Origin: Paenibacillus xylaniclasticus
GTDB taxonomy: Bacteria > Bacillota > Bacilli > Paenibacillales > Paenibacillaceae
Reading direction: 5' to 3'
Assembly: GCF_004001065.1 (NCBI RefSeq)
Contig: NZ_BIML01000023.1
Span: forward strand, 1 to 64,000
DNA length: 64,000 nt
This document shows, in pieces, positions 1 to 13,112 of this stretch. The position numbers were made by a program, and so were the translations under genes. The notes beneath the pieces were generated by a model that was given only the letters and a program-made list of their open reading frames with translations, was not told where the DNA came from and ran no database searches. Position 1 is the stretch's first letter. Every line of letters starts with the position of its first letter.

Positions 1-2
1 GG

Positions 3-1943
3 CTCGCGGCGCTGGAGCCGCTCGTACGGACGCTCGCGGAGCGGCGTGCTGAGGTGGATCGGCTGATTGCTGAGGAACGAGGGCTGGCAGCGAAGCTGCA
101 GGAGATGGAGCGCACGCTTGCGCAGCTGCGCGGGGAGAAGCATGCGGCGGCCGAGCGTATCGCAGCGGACGATGCGAAGACAGCGAAGCTGCCGGAACTG
201 CTGGAGCAGCTGGCGAAGCTGCGGGATCGGCATCGCATTCTCGGCGAGCTGGCTGAGGCGGAGCGAAAGCTCGGCGAGTTGGCCCGCGCGGAAGCGGAGC
301 TGACAGCCTCGGTGAAACGGATGCGAAGCGAGCACGACCGGCTGGAGGAGGCTTGGCTTGAAGGTCAAGCTAGTTTGCTCGCTGTACATCTTCACGATGG
401 TAAGCCGTGTCCGGTATGCGGCAGCACCGAGCATCCGGAGAAGGCGGTACCGGCGGGCGAGCTGCCGTCCCGTGAAGCGCTGCAGGCGAAGAAGGAGCAG
501 CTGCAGGCGATCGAACGTGAGCTGAGCGCTGCGCTGGCGCAGGCAGCGGCCGAACGGGAACGACTTGATGGTCATAATCATCAGCTGGATGAATATGGTA
601 TAAGGAAGGACTTGCCGCTGCACGTACAGCAAGCATCGACGCTTGAGGATGGCAAGCGGCTGAAGCAGGAGACTGATCATTTGAAGGTCGTCCGCGATGG
701 ACTCGCTCAATTACGCGACAAAGCAGTATTTATCGACCGTCGTCTGGAGTCGGTTCAACGCGAGAAGGATCTTCTGTCCGAGCAGCTTCGTGAGCTGACG
801 GTCAATCGAAGCGCGAAGCAGTCAAGGCTGGAGACAGAGCTTGAAGCGATTGATGAGCCGCTTCGCACGCCAGAGCGTCTTGCTGCCCGGCTGAGGGAAT
901 ACAGCGATCGCGCTGCTGTGCTCACGGCAGCGTGGAAACAGGCGGAGGATGCGCTGCAATCTGCCTCTACTCGGCTTGCGGAGCTGCGTGCGGCGGCTGT
1001 ACAGCTGGCGGAGTCATCCGCAGAAGCGGACAAGGAGCATGCAGAAGCGTCTGACCGCTTCGCGGATGAGCTGGAGAAGGATGGCTTTGCAAGTAAGGAT
1101 GAATACTTATCTGCGAGGCTGACCGAATCGGCAAGGGCGCTGCTCCGAGAGCAAGTGGACAGCTATCGCGCTGCAGCAGCTGCGGCAGCCGATGCTGTTC
1201 TACAATTAGAGCGAGAGCTGGAAGGTCAATCACCGGCGGATACATCAGCGATTGAAGCGTCATTATCGCTTATTCGAGTCGAGCTGGAGGAAGCGCTGCT
1301 TGCGCTGCAGACGGCGGATCGTTATGCCCAAGCGTCTGACCGGCTTCGTGCTTCGATTGCACAAGCAGCCGAACAATGCGCATCGCTGGAAGGACAGCTG
1401 GAGCAAGTGGCCGATCTGTATCAGATGGTGAAGGGCGACAACCCGCTTAAGATGTCGTTCGAGCGGTATATTTTGATCGAATATTTGGATCAGATTTTGC
1501 ATGCGGCGAACGAACGGCTTCGCAGCTTGTCCGATGGTCAATTCGTTCTGCTGCGCAGCGACCGGCTGGAGGCAAGGGGGAAGCAGAGCGGCTTAGGACT
1601 CGATGTTTATGATGCTTATACAGGGCAGAACCGCGATGTGAAGTCGCTGTCGGGCGGTGAGAAGTTTAATGCTTCACTGGCGCTGGCGCTTGGGATGACG
1701 GACGTTATTCAGTCGTATCAGGGAGGCATTTCGATCGAGATGATGTTCATTGACGAAGGCTTCGGCTCGCTCGACGAAGAATCGCTCAGTAAAGCGATCT
1801 TGACGCTTGTCGATCTGCAGAAGGCCGGCCGTATGATCGGCGTCATCTCGCACGTAGAGGAATTGAAGCAGGCGTTCCCGGCTGCAATCGAGGTGAGCAA
1901 GACGAAGGAGGGGCACAGCCGGGCGTCCATCGTTCTGAAGTAG
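3..1943 (+). CDS. sbcC: SbcC exonuclease subunit, C-terminal part (5' end outside window)
   Basis: ATPase subunit of the SbcCD (Mre11-Rad50-like) nuclease, which processes hairpins and double-strand ends. The reading frame is open from base 3 with no start, so the gene enters from upstream. The visible part is long Leu/Glu/Arg/Ala-rich coiled coil interrupted by a zinc-hook CPVCG motif (Cys codons at 408 and 417), followed by the C-terminal ATPase half: signature LSGGEKF (from 1647) and Walker B FIDEGFGSLDEE (from 1746). The N-terminal Walker A half is missing only because of the window edge. sbcD would be expected just upstream; this is inference. The next gene begins 16 bases after the stop, so the two may be cotranscribed. 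Family assignment is firm. Confidence 0.95.
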   Translation, partial: LAALEPLVRTLAERRAEVDRLIAEERGLAAKLQEMERTLAQLRGEKHAAAERIAADDAKTAKLPELLEQLAKLRDRHRILGELAEAERKLGELARAEAELTASVKRMRSEHDRLEEAWLEGQASLLAVHLHDGKPCPVCGSTEHPEKAVPAGELPSREALQAKKEQLQAIERELSAALAQAAAERERLDGHNHQLDEYGIRKDLPLHVQQASTLEDGKRLKQETDHLKVVRDGLAQLRDKAVFIDRRLESVQREKDLLSEQLRELTVNRSAKQSRLETELEAIDEPLRTPERLAARLREYSDRAAVLTAAWKQAEDALQSASTRLAELRAAAVQLAESSAEADKEHAEASDRFADELEKDGFASKDEYLSARLTESARALLREQVDSYRAAAAAAADAVLQLERELEGQSPADTSAIEASLSLIRVELEEALLALQTADRYAQASDRLRASIAQAAEQCASLEGQLEQVADLYQMVKGDNPLKMSFERYILIEYLDQILHAANERLRSLSDGQFVLLRSDRLEARGKQSGLGLDVYDAYTGQNRDVKSLSGGEKFNASLALALGMTDVIQSYQGGISIEMMFIDEGFGSLDEESLSKAILTLVDLQKAGRMIGVISHVEELKQAFPAAIEVSKTKEGHSRASIVLK

Positions 1944-1959
1944 GAGGAATGGGCTGCCG

Positions 1960-2475
1960 ATGCACAACGACGTGCGTTACCCTGTTTTCCGATATACGCT
2001 TACGCTTGAAGATTACCGCCATTTTCATTTCTATCATAATCGGAGGCTGGCCGTCCTATGGCTGCTCCTCTTGTTTGCTTTGTTCGTTGGAACAGCGATT
2101 ATTGCAGGACCAGAAAGCAGATCAATAGCTGAGACAGCATCAGTAGGCATATACTTCTGCTGCTTGTTTGGTGTGTTGATGTGGGCTGTTTATCGTTGGC
2201 AGACGCGGCGGTCGTTCAGAGCCAATCCGTTCATTCGTCAGGAGCAAGCGATAGAGTGCGGACCAGCCGGGCTTCGAGTAATAACCTCATCCAGTGATCT
2301 TACAATTCAATGGAAGGAAATATCGCAGGCTATTGAGTTTCCTCGACAATTTGCATTATATATTTCAGAAGGACAAGGGGTAGTAATTCCGAAAATGCAT
2401 GTTGAGCCAGCGGCTTTTCGCCGATTACTGGTGCATTATATTCCTCATAACCGAATTAAGCTCATTGCACGATAG
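1960..2475 (+). CDS. YcxB-like membrane protein
   Basis: A 171-residue protein with two predicted membrane segments (about residues 28-48 and 57-76), followed by a cytosolic C-terminal domain of about 90 residues. The order (short N-terminus starting with a YTLTLEDY-like segment, helix hairpin, then a beta-rich tail containing ITWKEI-like 'IQWKEISQAIEF') matches the YcxB-like C-terminal-domain family found in Bacillales. Its function is not established. An AGGAGG ribosome site lies before the ATG, and the gene starts 16 bases after sbcC, so it may be read through from it. A good intrinsic terminator follows the stop. Function should not be inferred from position. Confidence 0.7.
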   Translation: MHNDVRYPVFRYTLTLEDYRHFHFYHNRRLAVLWLLLLFALFVGTAIIAGPESRSIAETASVGIYFCCLFGVLMWAVYRWQTRRSFRANPFIRQEQAIECGPAGLRVITSSSDLTIQWKEISQAIEFPRQFALYISEGQGVVIPKMHVEPAAFRRLLVHYIPHNRIKLIAR

Positions 2476-2489
2476 AATACAGATACGCT

Positions 2490-2522
2490 GCCGAGTCCAT
2501 CGCTTGTGGATTCGGCTTTTTT
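2490..2522 (+). terminator. Intrinsic terminator after the YcxB-like gene
   Basis: GCCGAGTCC pairs with GGATTCGGC (one G-T pair), followed by a run of six T. It lies 15 bases after the stop. Confidence 0.8.
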
Positions 2523-2789
2523 ATGTGCGGTGATAACAGGAGGAATAGCCTAGGTCGGACGATGGGATTCAGCGGATTAATAGAGTGTACATTCTAACAT
2601 AAAGTTCCAAGAAATTTATTGTAATGTTGCTTTCATATTAAAAAAATAAAGTACAATCTTTAGTTCTTCTGGTAAAAGGTTTGTTAGAGGCAAGATATAA
2701 TCTAATTTAGGAAAGGGGGACTAGTCCGACAAGTTAAATGTAAGCGCATAACAAAATTAATTAAGCTACTTCGGAGGGGATCGAACTAA

Positions 2790-6620
<3,831 letters not shown>

Positions 6621-6646
6621 TTGGATTTATAACATGACTTTCTAGG

Positions 6647-6682
6647 AAGGCTTGTCCGCTTAGATGCGGGCAAGCTTTTCTT
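6647..6682 (+). terminator. Intrinsic terminator after the xylanase gene
   Basis: GCTTGTCCGC (6650-6659) pairs with GCGGGCAAGC (6666-6675), followed by TTTTCTT. Confidence 0.8.
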
Positions 6683-6750
6683 AGTTTGCCGTTCATACTG
6701 AACATGTTGTCCGGATATGATAAAATAAAGCTTGATTGGAGGAGATTCGA

Positions 6751-7689
6751 ATGAGTCGCATAGCTAACAATTTAACGGAGTTGATCGGCCGCACGCCGCT
6801 GCTGCAGCTTACGAACTACGGTAGAGAGCTCGGCCTGGAAGCTTCTATTGTCGCAAAGCTTGAATATTTCAACCCAGCTGGCAGTGTGAAGGACCGGATC
6901 GGCTTTGCAATGATCAAAGCTGCAGAGGAGAGCGGCAAGCTGCGCCCCGACTCCGTTATTATCGAGCCGACCAGCGGCAATACGGGTATCGCCCTTGCAT
7001 TTGCCGCTGCGGCCCTAGGGTACCGGCTTATTATTGTGCTGCCGGAATCATTCAGCTTGGAGCGCCGGGCACTTATGAAGGCACTCGGAGCAGAGCTGGT
7101 GCTGACGCCAGCGTCGGAAGGAATGCGCGGGGCAATTAAGAAGGCAGAGGAGCTGAAGCAGCAGTATCCCGGCTCCTATATTCCGCAGCAGTTCGAGAAC
7201 GAAGCGAATCCAGCTATTCATCGCCGCACGACAGCAGAAGAAATATGGGCGGATACCGATGGCGAGCTCGACGTATTCGTTGCAGGCGTTGGAACGGGCG
7301 GGACGATTACCGGGATCGGCTCCTTCCTCAAGGAACGCAAGCCATCCATTCAGGTTGTAGCGGTGGAGCCTGCTGACTCACCAGTTCTGTCAGGCGGCAA
7401 GCCTGGTGCTCACCGGATTCAAGGCATTGGAGCCGGCTTTGTACCAGCTGTTTTTAAACGGGAGGTTGTGGACGAGATTATTACGGTGGCGTCGGAAGAC
7501 GCTTATGACACTTCTCGGAAGCTGGCGAAGCAGGAAGGGCTGCTGGTCGGGATTTCGTCCGGCGCTGCGGTATATGCTGCTACGGTACTGGCGCGCAGAC
7601 CGGAATATAAAGGTAAGCGAATCGTTGTCATTTTGCCGGATACGGGTGAGAGGTATTTGTCTGCGGGCTTGTATGGAGCGCTTGAGTAA
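6751..7689 (+). CDS. cysK: Cysteine synthase (O-acetylserine sulfhydrylase)
   Basis: PLP enzyme making L-cysteine from O-acetylserine and sulfide. Visible motifs: PLP lysine Lys47 in NPAGSVKDR, substrate loop TSGNTG (74-79) and the phosphate-binding GTGGT loop (181-185); the C-terminal SSGA segment is also present. At 312 residues it has the usual length of the family. I place the start at ATG 6751 because GGAGGAG ends about 7 bases upstream; an in-frame TTG at 6736 overlaps that ribosome site and is unlikely. It stands alone between terminators. A cystathionine-beta-synthase-type paralogue (MccA-like) is possible, but the fold and length fit CysK better. No leader RNA is seen upstream. Confidence 0.92.
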   Translation: MSRIANNLTELIGRTPLLQLTNYGRELGLEASIVAKLEYFNPAGSVKDRIGFAMIKAAEESGKLRPDSVIIEPTSGNTGIALAFAAAALGYRLIIVLPESFSLERRALMKALGAELVLTPASEGMRGAIKKAEELKQQYPGSYIPQQFENEANPAIHRRTTAEEIWADTDGELDVFVAGVGTGGTITGIGSFLKERKPSIQVVAVEPADSPVLSGGKPGAHRIQGIGAGFVPAVFKREVVDEIITVASEDAYDTSRKLAKQEGLLVGISSGAAVYAATVLARRPEYKGKRIVVILPDTGERYLSAGLYGALE

Positions 7690-7717
7690 TTTCTAGACAA
7701 ATATTTTATTAAAATAG

Positions 7718-7746
7718 TTGACTAATGTTTTCATGAAGTGTATTCT
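7718..7746 (+). promoter_or_regulatory. SigA-type promoter of tRNA-Thr
   Basis: TTGACT (7718-7723) and TATTCT (7741-7746) are separated by 17 bases, about 34 bases before the tRNA 5' end. Confidence 0.7.
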
Positions 7747-7779
7747 ATAAGAGTCGCTTCTAGCGAAACGAGGTTAATC

Positions 7780-7855
<76 letters not shown>

Positions 7856-7867
7856 TATTTACGAATT

Positions 7868-7897
7868 ACGCGATCCATTAGGGGTCGCGTTTTTTTG
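7868..7897 (+). terminator. Intrinsic terminator after tRNA-Thr
   Basis: ACGCGATCC pairs with GGGTCGCGT, then a run of eight T (7890-7897). Confidence 0.85.
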
Positions 7898-7939
7898 TGT
7901 GCTTCTTGATTTCCGAGTCATCCATGCGGGGTCTCGTAG

Positions 7940-7945
7940 TATAAT
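7940..7945 (+). promoter_or_regulatory. Probable -10 element for yhaM
   Basis: A perfect TATAAT 35 bases before the chosen yhaM start. No convincing -35 is present at the expected distance. Confidence 0.45.
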
Positions 7946-7979
7946 AGAATCATTTAAAGCCAATCGATGGAGGTCTGGC

Positions 7980-8936
7980 ATGACGCAAATCAATAAACTG
8001 GTAAGCTCGGATGAGTTTACAGGCTTTTATTTATTGAAAGAATTGGATATTAGGCAAACAAATGCAACGCCACCCAAAGATTATTTCGATATCGTATTGT
8101 GCGATTCAACTGGCCAGCTGCCGGCTAAGATGTGGGACGTATCCTCGACAGATAAGGAAACGTTCTTCCCTATGGGACTTGTGAAAGTACGCGGTATCGT
8201 GCAGACGTATCGAGAGCGACTCCAGGTCAAAATTGTTCAGATGCGCCTTGCGAAGCCTGAAGATCAAGTGTCGATTACTGATTTTATTCGTTCGGCACCG
8301 ATACGGCCTGTCGATCTCATTTATACCATTAAGCAAGCGACAGCTTCTATTATTGATCCGGAAGTGCGGACAATTGTCGAGTATTGTATTGGCAAAGCTG
8401 AGGATAAACTGATGCATTATCCGGCGGCAAAGACCCATCATCACGCATATTACGCGGGACTTGCCTACCATATCGTTAGAATGCTGGAGCTTGGTGACTT
8501 CGTGTGCCGTCAGCGGCCGTTCTTGAATGCGGATATGCTGAAGGCTGGCATTATTTTGCACGATGTGGCGAAGACGGAAGAAATGACGGCCCAACTCGGC
8601 GTCGTGTCGGAATACAGCGTCACTGGCAAATTGATCGGTCATATCGCACTGGCATCCTCTTGGATTACAGAAGCGGCAATTAACAATAATTTGCCTCTTG
8701 ATTCCGAGAGGGTGATCGGATTACAGCATCTCGTCTTGTCGCACCACAATACTGGCGAGTGGGGCAGCCCTGTTCAGCCTCAGACGGCCGAGGCGGTTGC
8801 GCTTCATTACATCGATTCGCTTGATGCGAAGCTGCAAATGGTGGAGGACGCGCTTGATTCGACGCCTGCTTCGGAAGCGTGGACGCCAATCATACGCGGA
8901 TTAGAAAATAAAGCGGTCTATCGAACGAAGCCTTAA
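7980..8936 (+). CDS. yhaM: 3'-5' exoribonuclease YhaM
   Basis: A 318-residue nuclease with an N-terminal OB-fold nucleic-acid-binding domain (about 1-95) and a C-terminal HD phosphohydrolase-like domain (about 150-300). Metal-binding motifs are visible: HHHAYYAGL near residue 153, ILHDVAKTEEM near 195 and a later HH pair in LSHHNTGEW. The family degrades RNA and single-stranded DNA in Firmicutes. I choose ATG 7980 because ATGGAGGT lies just upstream and the OB domain starts immediately after; the longer frame to 7899 would begin inside the tRNA terminator region and precede the -10 element. The FecCD pair follows after 57 bases behind a Fur-like box, so it is probably separately controlled. 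Confidence 0.9.
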   Translation: MTQINKLVSSDEFTGFYLLKELDIRQTNATPPKDYFDIVLCDSTGQLPAKMWDVSSTDKETFFPMGLVKVRGIVQTYRERLQVKIVQMRLAKPEDQVSITDFIRSAPIRPVDLIYTIKQATASIIDPEVRTIVEYCIGKAEDKLMHYPAAKTHHHAYYAGLAYHIVRMLELGDFVCRQRPFLNADMLKAGIILHDVAKTEEMTAQLGVVSEYSVTGKLIGHIALASSWITEAAINNNLPLDSERVIGLQHLVLSHHNTGEWGSPVQPQTAEAVALHYIDSLDAKLQMVEDALDSTPASEAWTPIIRGLENKAVYRTKP

Positions 8937-8950
8937 TGTATTGTCTACCA

Positions 8951-8965
8951 GGATAATGATTCTCG
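8951..8965 (+). promoter_or_regulatory. Candidate Fur box before the iron permease pair
   Basis: GGATAATGATTCTCG matches the Bacillus 7-1-7 Fur consensus TGATAATNATTATCA at 11 of 14 fixed positions. It lies 29 bases before the first permease start. The call is by similarity only. Confidence 0.55.
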
Positions 8966-8993
8966 CCGTCTCATCAAGAAAGGAATATGGATT

Positions 8994-10025
8994 ATGAAAG
9001 CATCAAGCAATCAGCCGGCTGTTCGAGCTAGACCGGCTGCTGCTTCGTTCATCCTGGGCGGTGGATTCGTCCTGCTGCTGTTCAGCATGGCACTATCTGC
9101 CTCCTTCGGTGCAGCAGACATAAAGCTTGTAACCGTGTGGACGGCTGTATTCCAATACAATCCGGAGCTGACGACGCATCAAATTATTCAAGAGCTTCGG
9201 CTGCCGCGTGTCGTGGCCAGCGCATTGGTCGGCGCAGCTTTTGCTGTTGCAGGCGCGCTTATGCAGGGCATGACGCGCAATCCGATGGCCGATTCCGGGC
9301 TGCTCGGCCTTAATGCTGGAGCCGGATTCGTACTTGCATTGTGTCTCGCATTGGCACCGAGTTTATCGTATAACTATACGCTGCTCTTCTGCTTTATTGG
9401 GGCAGGGATTGGTGCAGCGCTCGTATTCGGCATCGGATCGTTTGCCCGAGGCGGCATGACTCCGGTTCGACTTGTACTTGTCGGCTCAGCCGTTTCGCTG
9501 CTGCTTCACGCCTTGAGCCAAGGTGTCGCGATGTACTACCGTGTCGGACAAGACGTTGCGTTCTGGATAGCCGGCGGAACAGCTAATGTTAGATGGTTTC
9601 AGATCGAGATGCTGCTGCCTTGGATCATCGCTGCGATTGCAGCAGCTGTGCTGCTGTCGAGATCGATTACGCTGCTCAGTCTCGGCGAAGAGATTGCGAC
9701 GAACCTTGGACAGCGGACCCGGCTTGTTCGAATTGCGGCAATGGCCATCGTGCTTGTGCTCGCCGGCGCATCAGTCTCGGTCGTCGGCGCTGTGTCATTC
9801 ATTGGCTTGATCGTGCCGCATGTAACCCGCTATCTCGTCGGAGTCGATTACCGGTGGATCATCCCTTGCTCAGCTATGATTGGCGGCATCTTGGTCGTAC
9901 TAGCCGATTTGGCTAGTCGAATGATTAATCCGCTGAACGAGAATGTTCCCATCGGTGCCGTCATTGCGCTGGTCGGTGTTCCGTTCTTCCTCTACATTGC
10001 ACGGCATGAGAGGAGGGGGCTGTAA
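8994..10025 (+). CDS. FecCD-family iron-siderophore ABC permease, subunit 1
   Basis: A 343-residue polytopic inner-membrane protein of the BtuC/FecCD family, with about nine to ten hydrophobic helices. Hallmarks are RLPRVVASALVGAAFAVAG near residues 63-82, the MTRNPMADSGLLG loop, and the cytoplasmic coupling segment (GLIVPHVTRYLVG) that contacts the ATPase. It should form a heterodimer with the next gene, whose ATG overlaps this stop by one base (TAATG). The ribosome site is AAAGGAA before ATG 8994. A Fur-like box upstream suggests induction by iron starvation. No substrate-binding lipoprotein or ATPase gene is adjacent, so these partners must be elsewhere. The substrate (which siderophore) cannot be read from sequence. 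Confidence 0.9.
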   Translation: MKASSNQPAVRARPAAASFILGGGFVLLLFSMALSASFGAADIKLVTVWTAVFQYNPELTTHQIIQELRLPRVVASALVGAAFAVAGALMQGMTRNPMADSGLLGLNAGAGFVLALCLALAPSLSYNYTLLFCFIGAGIGAALVFGIGSFARGGMTPVRLVLVGSAVSLLLHALSQGVAMYYRVGQDVAFWIAGGTANVRWFQIEMLLPWIIAAIAAAVLLSRSITLLSLGEEIATNLGQRTRLVRIAAMAIVLVLAGASVSVVGAVSFIGLIVPHVTRYLVGVDYRWIIPCSAMIGGILVVLADLASRMINPLNENVPIGAVIALVGVPFFLYIARHERRGL

Positions 10026-11062
10026 TGCAGACCTTAGGACGACCTTCTGTCGAGAGTCGGCGTATCCGGCGAGCAATTGTTGTGATGACGATTTTGGCGG
10101 TGCTTATTATTATCACCTTCATCGTCAGCATGAATACAGGCTTTATCCGTCTGTCTCCGTCGGAGGTGCTTAGAACGATGGTCGGACTGGGAACGGAGCG
10201 GCAGTGGATGATCTTGTTTGATTTTCGCCTTCCGCGCATCCTCATTGCCCTGATGATTGGTGCTGGACTTGCCGTCTCTGGCTGTGTGATACAAGGCGTA
10301 TACCGTAATCCGCTTGCTGATCCCGGCCTGCTCGGCATTCAGGCAGGAGCGGGACTGGCGGTTACAATGTTTACGTTATTTTCTACGAGCTCGAGTGTGT
10401 TATCTATCTTTATGCTTCCTCTGCTGGCTCTTGTTGGTGCAGGGCTCGCGGCAGTGCTTATCTATATGCTTGCCTATAAGCGTAATGAAGGGGTATCGCC
10501 GACCAGCTTGGTTCTGACGGGGCTTGCTGTTGGTGCAGGCATTCAAGCCGTTATGATTGTGCTGTCGCTGCGAATTAACACAGAGCAGTATCATAACGTA
10601 CTGGCGTGGATTGAAGGCAATATTGGCGGGATCAGCTGGAGGTTCGTGCTGACCTTGCTCCCGTGGATTGTAATCCTGATTCCTTACGTGATGTACCGTT
10701 CGACCGTATTGAACATCCTTAGTCTTAGCGATCAAAGCGCGGTAGGGCTCGGTGCGCCCGTACAGAAGGAAAGACGCTTGCTGCTTATTGCCGCTGTTGC
10801 TCTTGCGGGCTCCTGCGTTGCAGTAGGAGGCGGGATCAATTTCGTCGGCTTATTAGGCCCGCACTTGGCTCGCGTGCTTGTAGGGCCGAAGCATCAGCTG
10901 CTGCTGCCGACGAGCGCATTCATTGGCGCTCTCCTGACGTTAGTTGCTGATACGATTGGACGTACGATTCTGATGCCTGTCATGGAGGTACCGACCGGTA
11001 TCGTCGTAGCTGTCATCGGCGCGCCTTATTTTTTATATTTGCTCGCCAGAACGAAAGCCTAG
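10025..11062 (+). CDS. FecCD-family iron-siderophore ABC permease, subunit 2
   Basis: A 345-residue paralogue of the preceding gene. It has the same helix pattern, the RLPRILIALMIGAGLAVSG signature near residues 67-85, the YRNPLADPGLLG loop and the coupling helix GLLGPHLARVLVG. Translation is probably coupled to subunit 1 through the one-base TAATG overlap. A strong hairpin terminator follows, closing the transcription unit and separating it from the convergent yhbH. Two permeases encoded without binding protein or ATPase is a common arrangement in Bacillaceae, where a shared ATPase such as FhuC or YusV can serve several importers; that sharing is inference here. Confidence 0.9.
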   Translation: MQTLGRPSVESRRIRRAIVVMTILAVLIIITFIVSMNTGFIRLSPSEVLRTMVGLGTERQWMILFDFRLPRILIALMIGAGLAVSGCVIQGVYRNPLADPGLLGIQAGAGLAVTMFTLFSTSSSVLSIFMLPLLALVGAGLAAVLIYMLAYKRNEGVSPTSLVLTGLAVGAGIQAVMIVLSLRINTEQYHNVLAWIEGNIGGISWRFVLTLLPWIVILIPYVMYRSTVLNILSLSDQSAVGLGAPVQKERRLLLIAAVALAGSCVAVGGGINFVGLLGPHLARVLVGPKHQLLLPTSAFIGALLTLVADTIGRTILMPVMEVPTGIVVAVIGAPYFLYLLARTKA

Positions 11063-11078
11063 TTCTATGAGAAAATAC

Positions 11079-11126
11079 AGCCTCCGGAATAACGGCTAGG
11101 ACGCAGCCGATCCGGAGGCTTTTTGC
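11079..11126 (+). terminator. Terminator between the FecCD pair and yhbH
   Basis: AGCCTCCGGA (11079-11088) pairs perfectly with TCCGGAGGCT (11111-11120), followed by five T. It lies between convergent genes but has no strong T-run for the minus strand. Confidence 0.85.
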
Positions 11127-11136
11127 GCTTGCAGTC

Positions 11137-12300
11137 TTAGCTCGGCACTTGATCTCTTTTCCGGAAGAATGATTTGAGTGCGTTGTATACTTCTGTCTTC
11201 TCTCGAATGACGTGGTACATGAAATGCGGAAATTGAATGTGTTTGTACGCTGACATGAGGGTGCTTGAGCGGTTATATTGATTCACTTCGCCGTATCCGA
11301 ACAGGTTCGCCCGCTTTAGCAGCTCGCCGATTAGCTTGACGCAGCGCTCATTGTCGCTTGTCAAATTATCGCCGTCGGAGAAGTGGAACGGATAGATGTT
11401 ATACAAATTCGGAGGGTAACGGCTGTCGATGATTTCGATTGCCTTAATGTAAGCAGAAGAACAGATTGTACCTCCACTTTCGCCTCTGGTGAAAAACTCC
11501 TCCTCCGTCACTTCCTTCGCTTCGGTATGGTGGGCGATGAACACGATCTCGACCTTCTCGTACTGGTGACGTAAGAAGCGGGTCATCCAGAAGAAGAAGC
11601 TTCGGGCACAATATTTTTCGAACGACCCCATGCTTCCAGATGTATCCATCATTGCTATAATAACTGCGTTTGACTGCGGTTTTATAATTTCTTCCCATGT
11701 CTTGTAACGGAGATCGTCAGGCGAGATGTGGTGGATGCCCGGCTGCCCGCTTGTTGCGTTGCGGCGAAGATTTTCTAGAATCGTCCGTTTCTTGTCGATG
11801 TTAGACATAATCCCTTTCTTGCGGATGTCGTTGAACCGGACCTCCTTCGTCTCCAGCTGATCGCGGTCCTTTTGCTTCAAGAATGGCAGCTCAAGCTCCT
11901 CGAACAGCATCGCTTCAAGCTCTGCTAAGCTAATTTCCGCTTCAATGACATCCTCTCCAGGCTGATCGCCAGCTCCTTCTCCTTTGCCGGGACCCCGTGC
12001 CGCTTGTGGATCGACGCCGAGTACGTCCCCGACCTGGCTATCGCCATCCCCTTGGCCAACATGCTTGTTTTTGTTGAAATTGTAGACGATCCGGTATTCG
12101 TCGAGGCTGCGAATCGGCACTTTGATGACCTGCTTGCCGTCGGACATTACGATACTTTCCTCGGATACGAGATCAGGCAGGTTCTGTTTGATCGCTTCCC
12201 TTACTTTTTGCTGATGGCGCGCTTGATCCTGGTAGCCTTTGCGGTGCAGCGACCAATCCTCGCGCGATACGATAAAGAGGGGCTCGTTCTTGGAGCTCAT
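11137..12300 (-). CDS. yhbH: Sporulation protein YhbH (DUF444 family)
   Basis: A 387-residue soluble protein of the YeaH/YhbH (DUF444) family, required for normal sporulation in B. subtilis and usually expressed early in the mother cell. The N-terminal half is charged, with a low-complexity Gly/Asp segment (about 82-115). The C-terminal half is von Willebrand A-like with a MIDAS-type DTSGS motif (219-223). GGAGGTG precedes the ATG on the minus strand. In many genomes the gene is linked to the kinase gene prkA; prkA is not adjacent here. The biochemical role remains unclear. It converges on the FecCD pair. Confidence 0.92.
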   Translation of the reverse strand: MSSKNEPLFIVSREDWSLHRKGYQDQARHQQKVREAIKQNLPDLVSEESIVMSDGKQVIKVPIRSLDEYRIVYNFNKNKHVGQGDGDSQVGDVLGVDPQAARGPGKGEGAGDQPGEDVIEAEISLAELEAMLFEELELPFLKQKDRDQLETKEVRFNDIRKKGIMSNIDKKRTILENLRRNATSGQPGIHHISPDDLRYKTWEEIIKPQSNAVIIAMMDTSGSMGSFEKYCARSFFFWMTRFLRHQYEKVEIVFIAHHTEAKEVTEEEFFTRGESGGTICSSAYIKAIEIIDSRYPPNLYNIYPFHFSDGDNLTSDNERCVKLIGELLKRANLFGYGEVNQYNRSSTLMSAYKHIQFPHFMYHVIREKTEVYNALKSFFRKRDQVPS

Positions 12301-12464
12301 GCGAAGGACACCTCCTGTCTATAGCAGATCGATAACGTATAATGGCAGCACGCTTCTCGATATAGCCTCTTGTTCCTAACTATATTCAAGCTGTAGATCG
12401 GATATGAGGGCGTATGTCCGCAGCTGATCGCTTGTTTATATGCTTACTTCGTCTTCTGCGAGTG

Positions 12465-12494
12465 TTCAGCACTAGAAGGGGGCTATGGTATAAT
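12465..12494 (+). promoter_or_regulatory. Extended -10 promoter for the DUF423 gene
   Basis: TGGTATAAT (12486-12494) is a textbook extended -10; a weak TTCAGC (12465-12470) sits 18 bases before the hexamer. It lies 54 bases before the gene. Confidence 0.6.
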
Positions 12495-12547
12495 GGGGCG
12501 ATGTATATGAACTGAAAGAGTCTGGCTGTGGAAGGAGGATGTACAGG

Positions 12548-12940
12548 ATGAAGGGAACAATGAATAAGTATGGCGCATTTGGTGCACTGCATGCACTGCT
12601 TGCGGTGGCGCTTGGCGCATTTGGAGCACATGGATTGAAGGATATGCTAGATGAGGACATGCTGTCGGTATTCGAGACAGGAGTCCGGTACCATATGTAT
12701 CACGCGCTTGGGTTGCTTGCGGTTGCGGCGCTGGCAGGAAGAATCGAAAGTGTACAACTACTGAGAAGAGGCGCGTTGCTGCTGCATATCGGCATTTTTA
12801 TTTTCTCGGGAAGCTTGTATGTGCTCAGCTTGAGCGGCATCGAAGTGCTTGGCGCTATTACGCCGATCGGAGGCGTGTCGTTTATTGCTGGTTGGGCGAT
12901 GATCGCTTCTGCGTTGTGGAAGAGCCGTTTGGCCGGTTAA
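12548..12940 (+). CDS. DUF423 family membrane protein (YwdK-like)
   Basis: A small integral membrane protein of 130 residues with four predicted helices. The DUF423 pattern is clear: an early ALHALLAVALGAFGAHGL segment, then VFETGVRYHMYHALGLL and a late ITPIGGVSFIAGW segment. Function is unknown for the whole family. I place the start at ATG 12548, nine bases after AAGGAGG; ATGs at 12539 (overlapping the ribosome site) and 12560 are less well placed. It is monocistronic behind an extended -10 promoter and about 170 bases before the next gene. Confidence 0.88.
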   Translation: MKGTMNKYGAFGALHALLAVALGAFGAHGLKDMLDEDMLSVFETGVRYHMYHALGLLAVAALAGRIESVQLLRRGALLLHIGIFIFSGSLYVLSLSGIEVLGAITPIGGVSFIAGWAMIASALWKSRLAG

Positions 12941-13112
12941 GCTGCTAATCGGAAGGCACTTAAGTGCAGCGCGAGCGAGCGAGCCGGCGAAAATAGGTGC
13001 TCCATGTCGTCGACACATTCTAGCATTTTTTTCTACCGTGAACCGAATCGTTCGTATATAATAAAACCAATATACAATGAACGTGAATTTTCGGTAGAGG
13101 AAGGTCTTTCAT

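Noticed and set aside
2627-2657. TTGCTT and TACAAT as a xylanase promoter
   Set aside because: The spacer is 19 bases and the -35 match is poor; the real promoter could be elsewhere in the 250-base gap.
2739-2753. TGTAAGCGCATAACA before the xylanase gene as a cre site
   Set aside because: It has one base too many between the half-sites, so it does not fit the spacing of the consensus.
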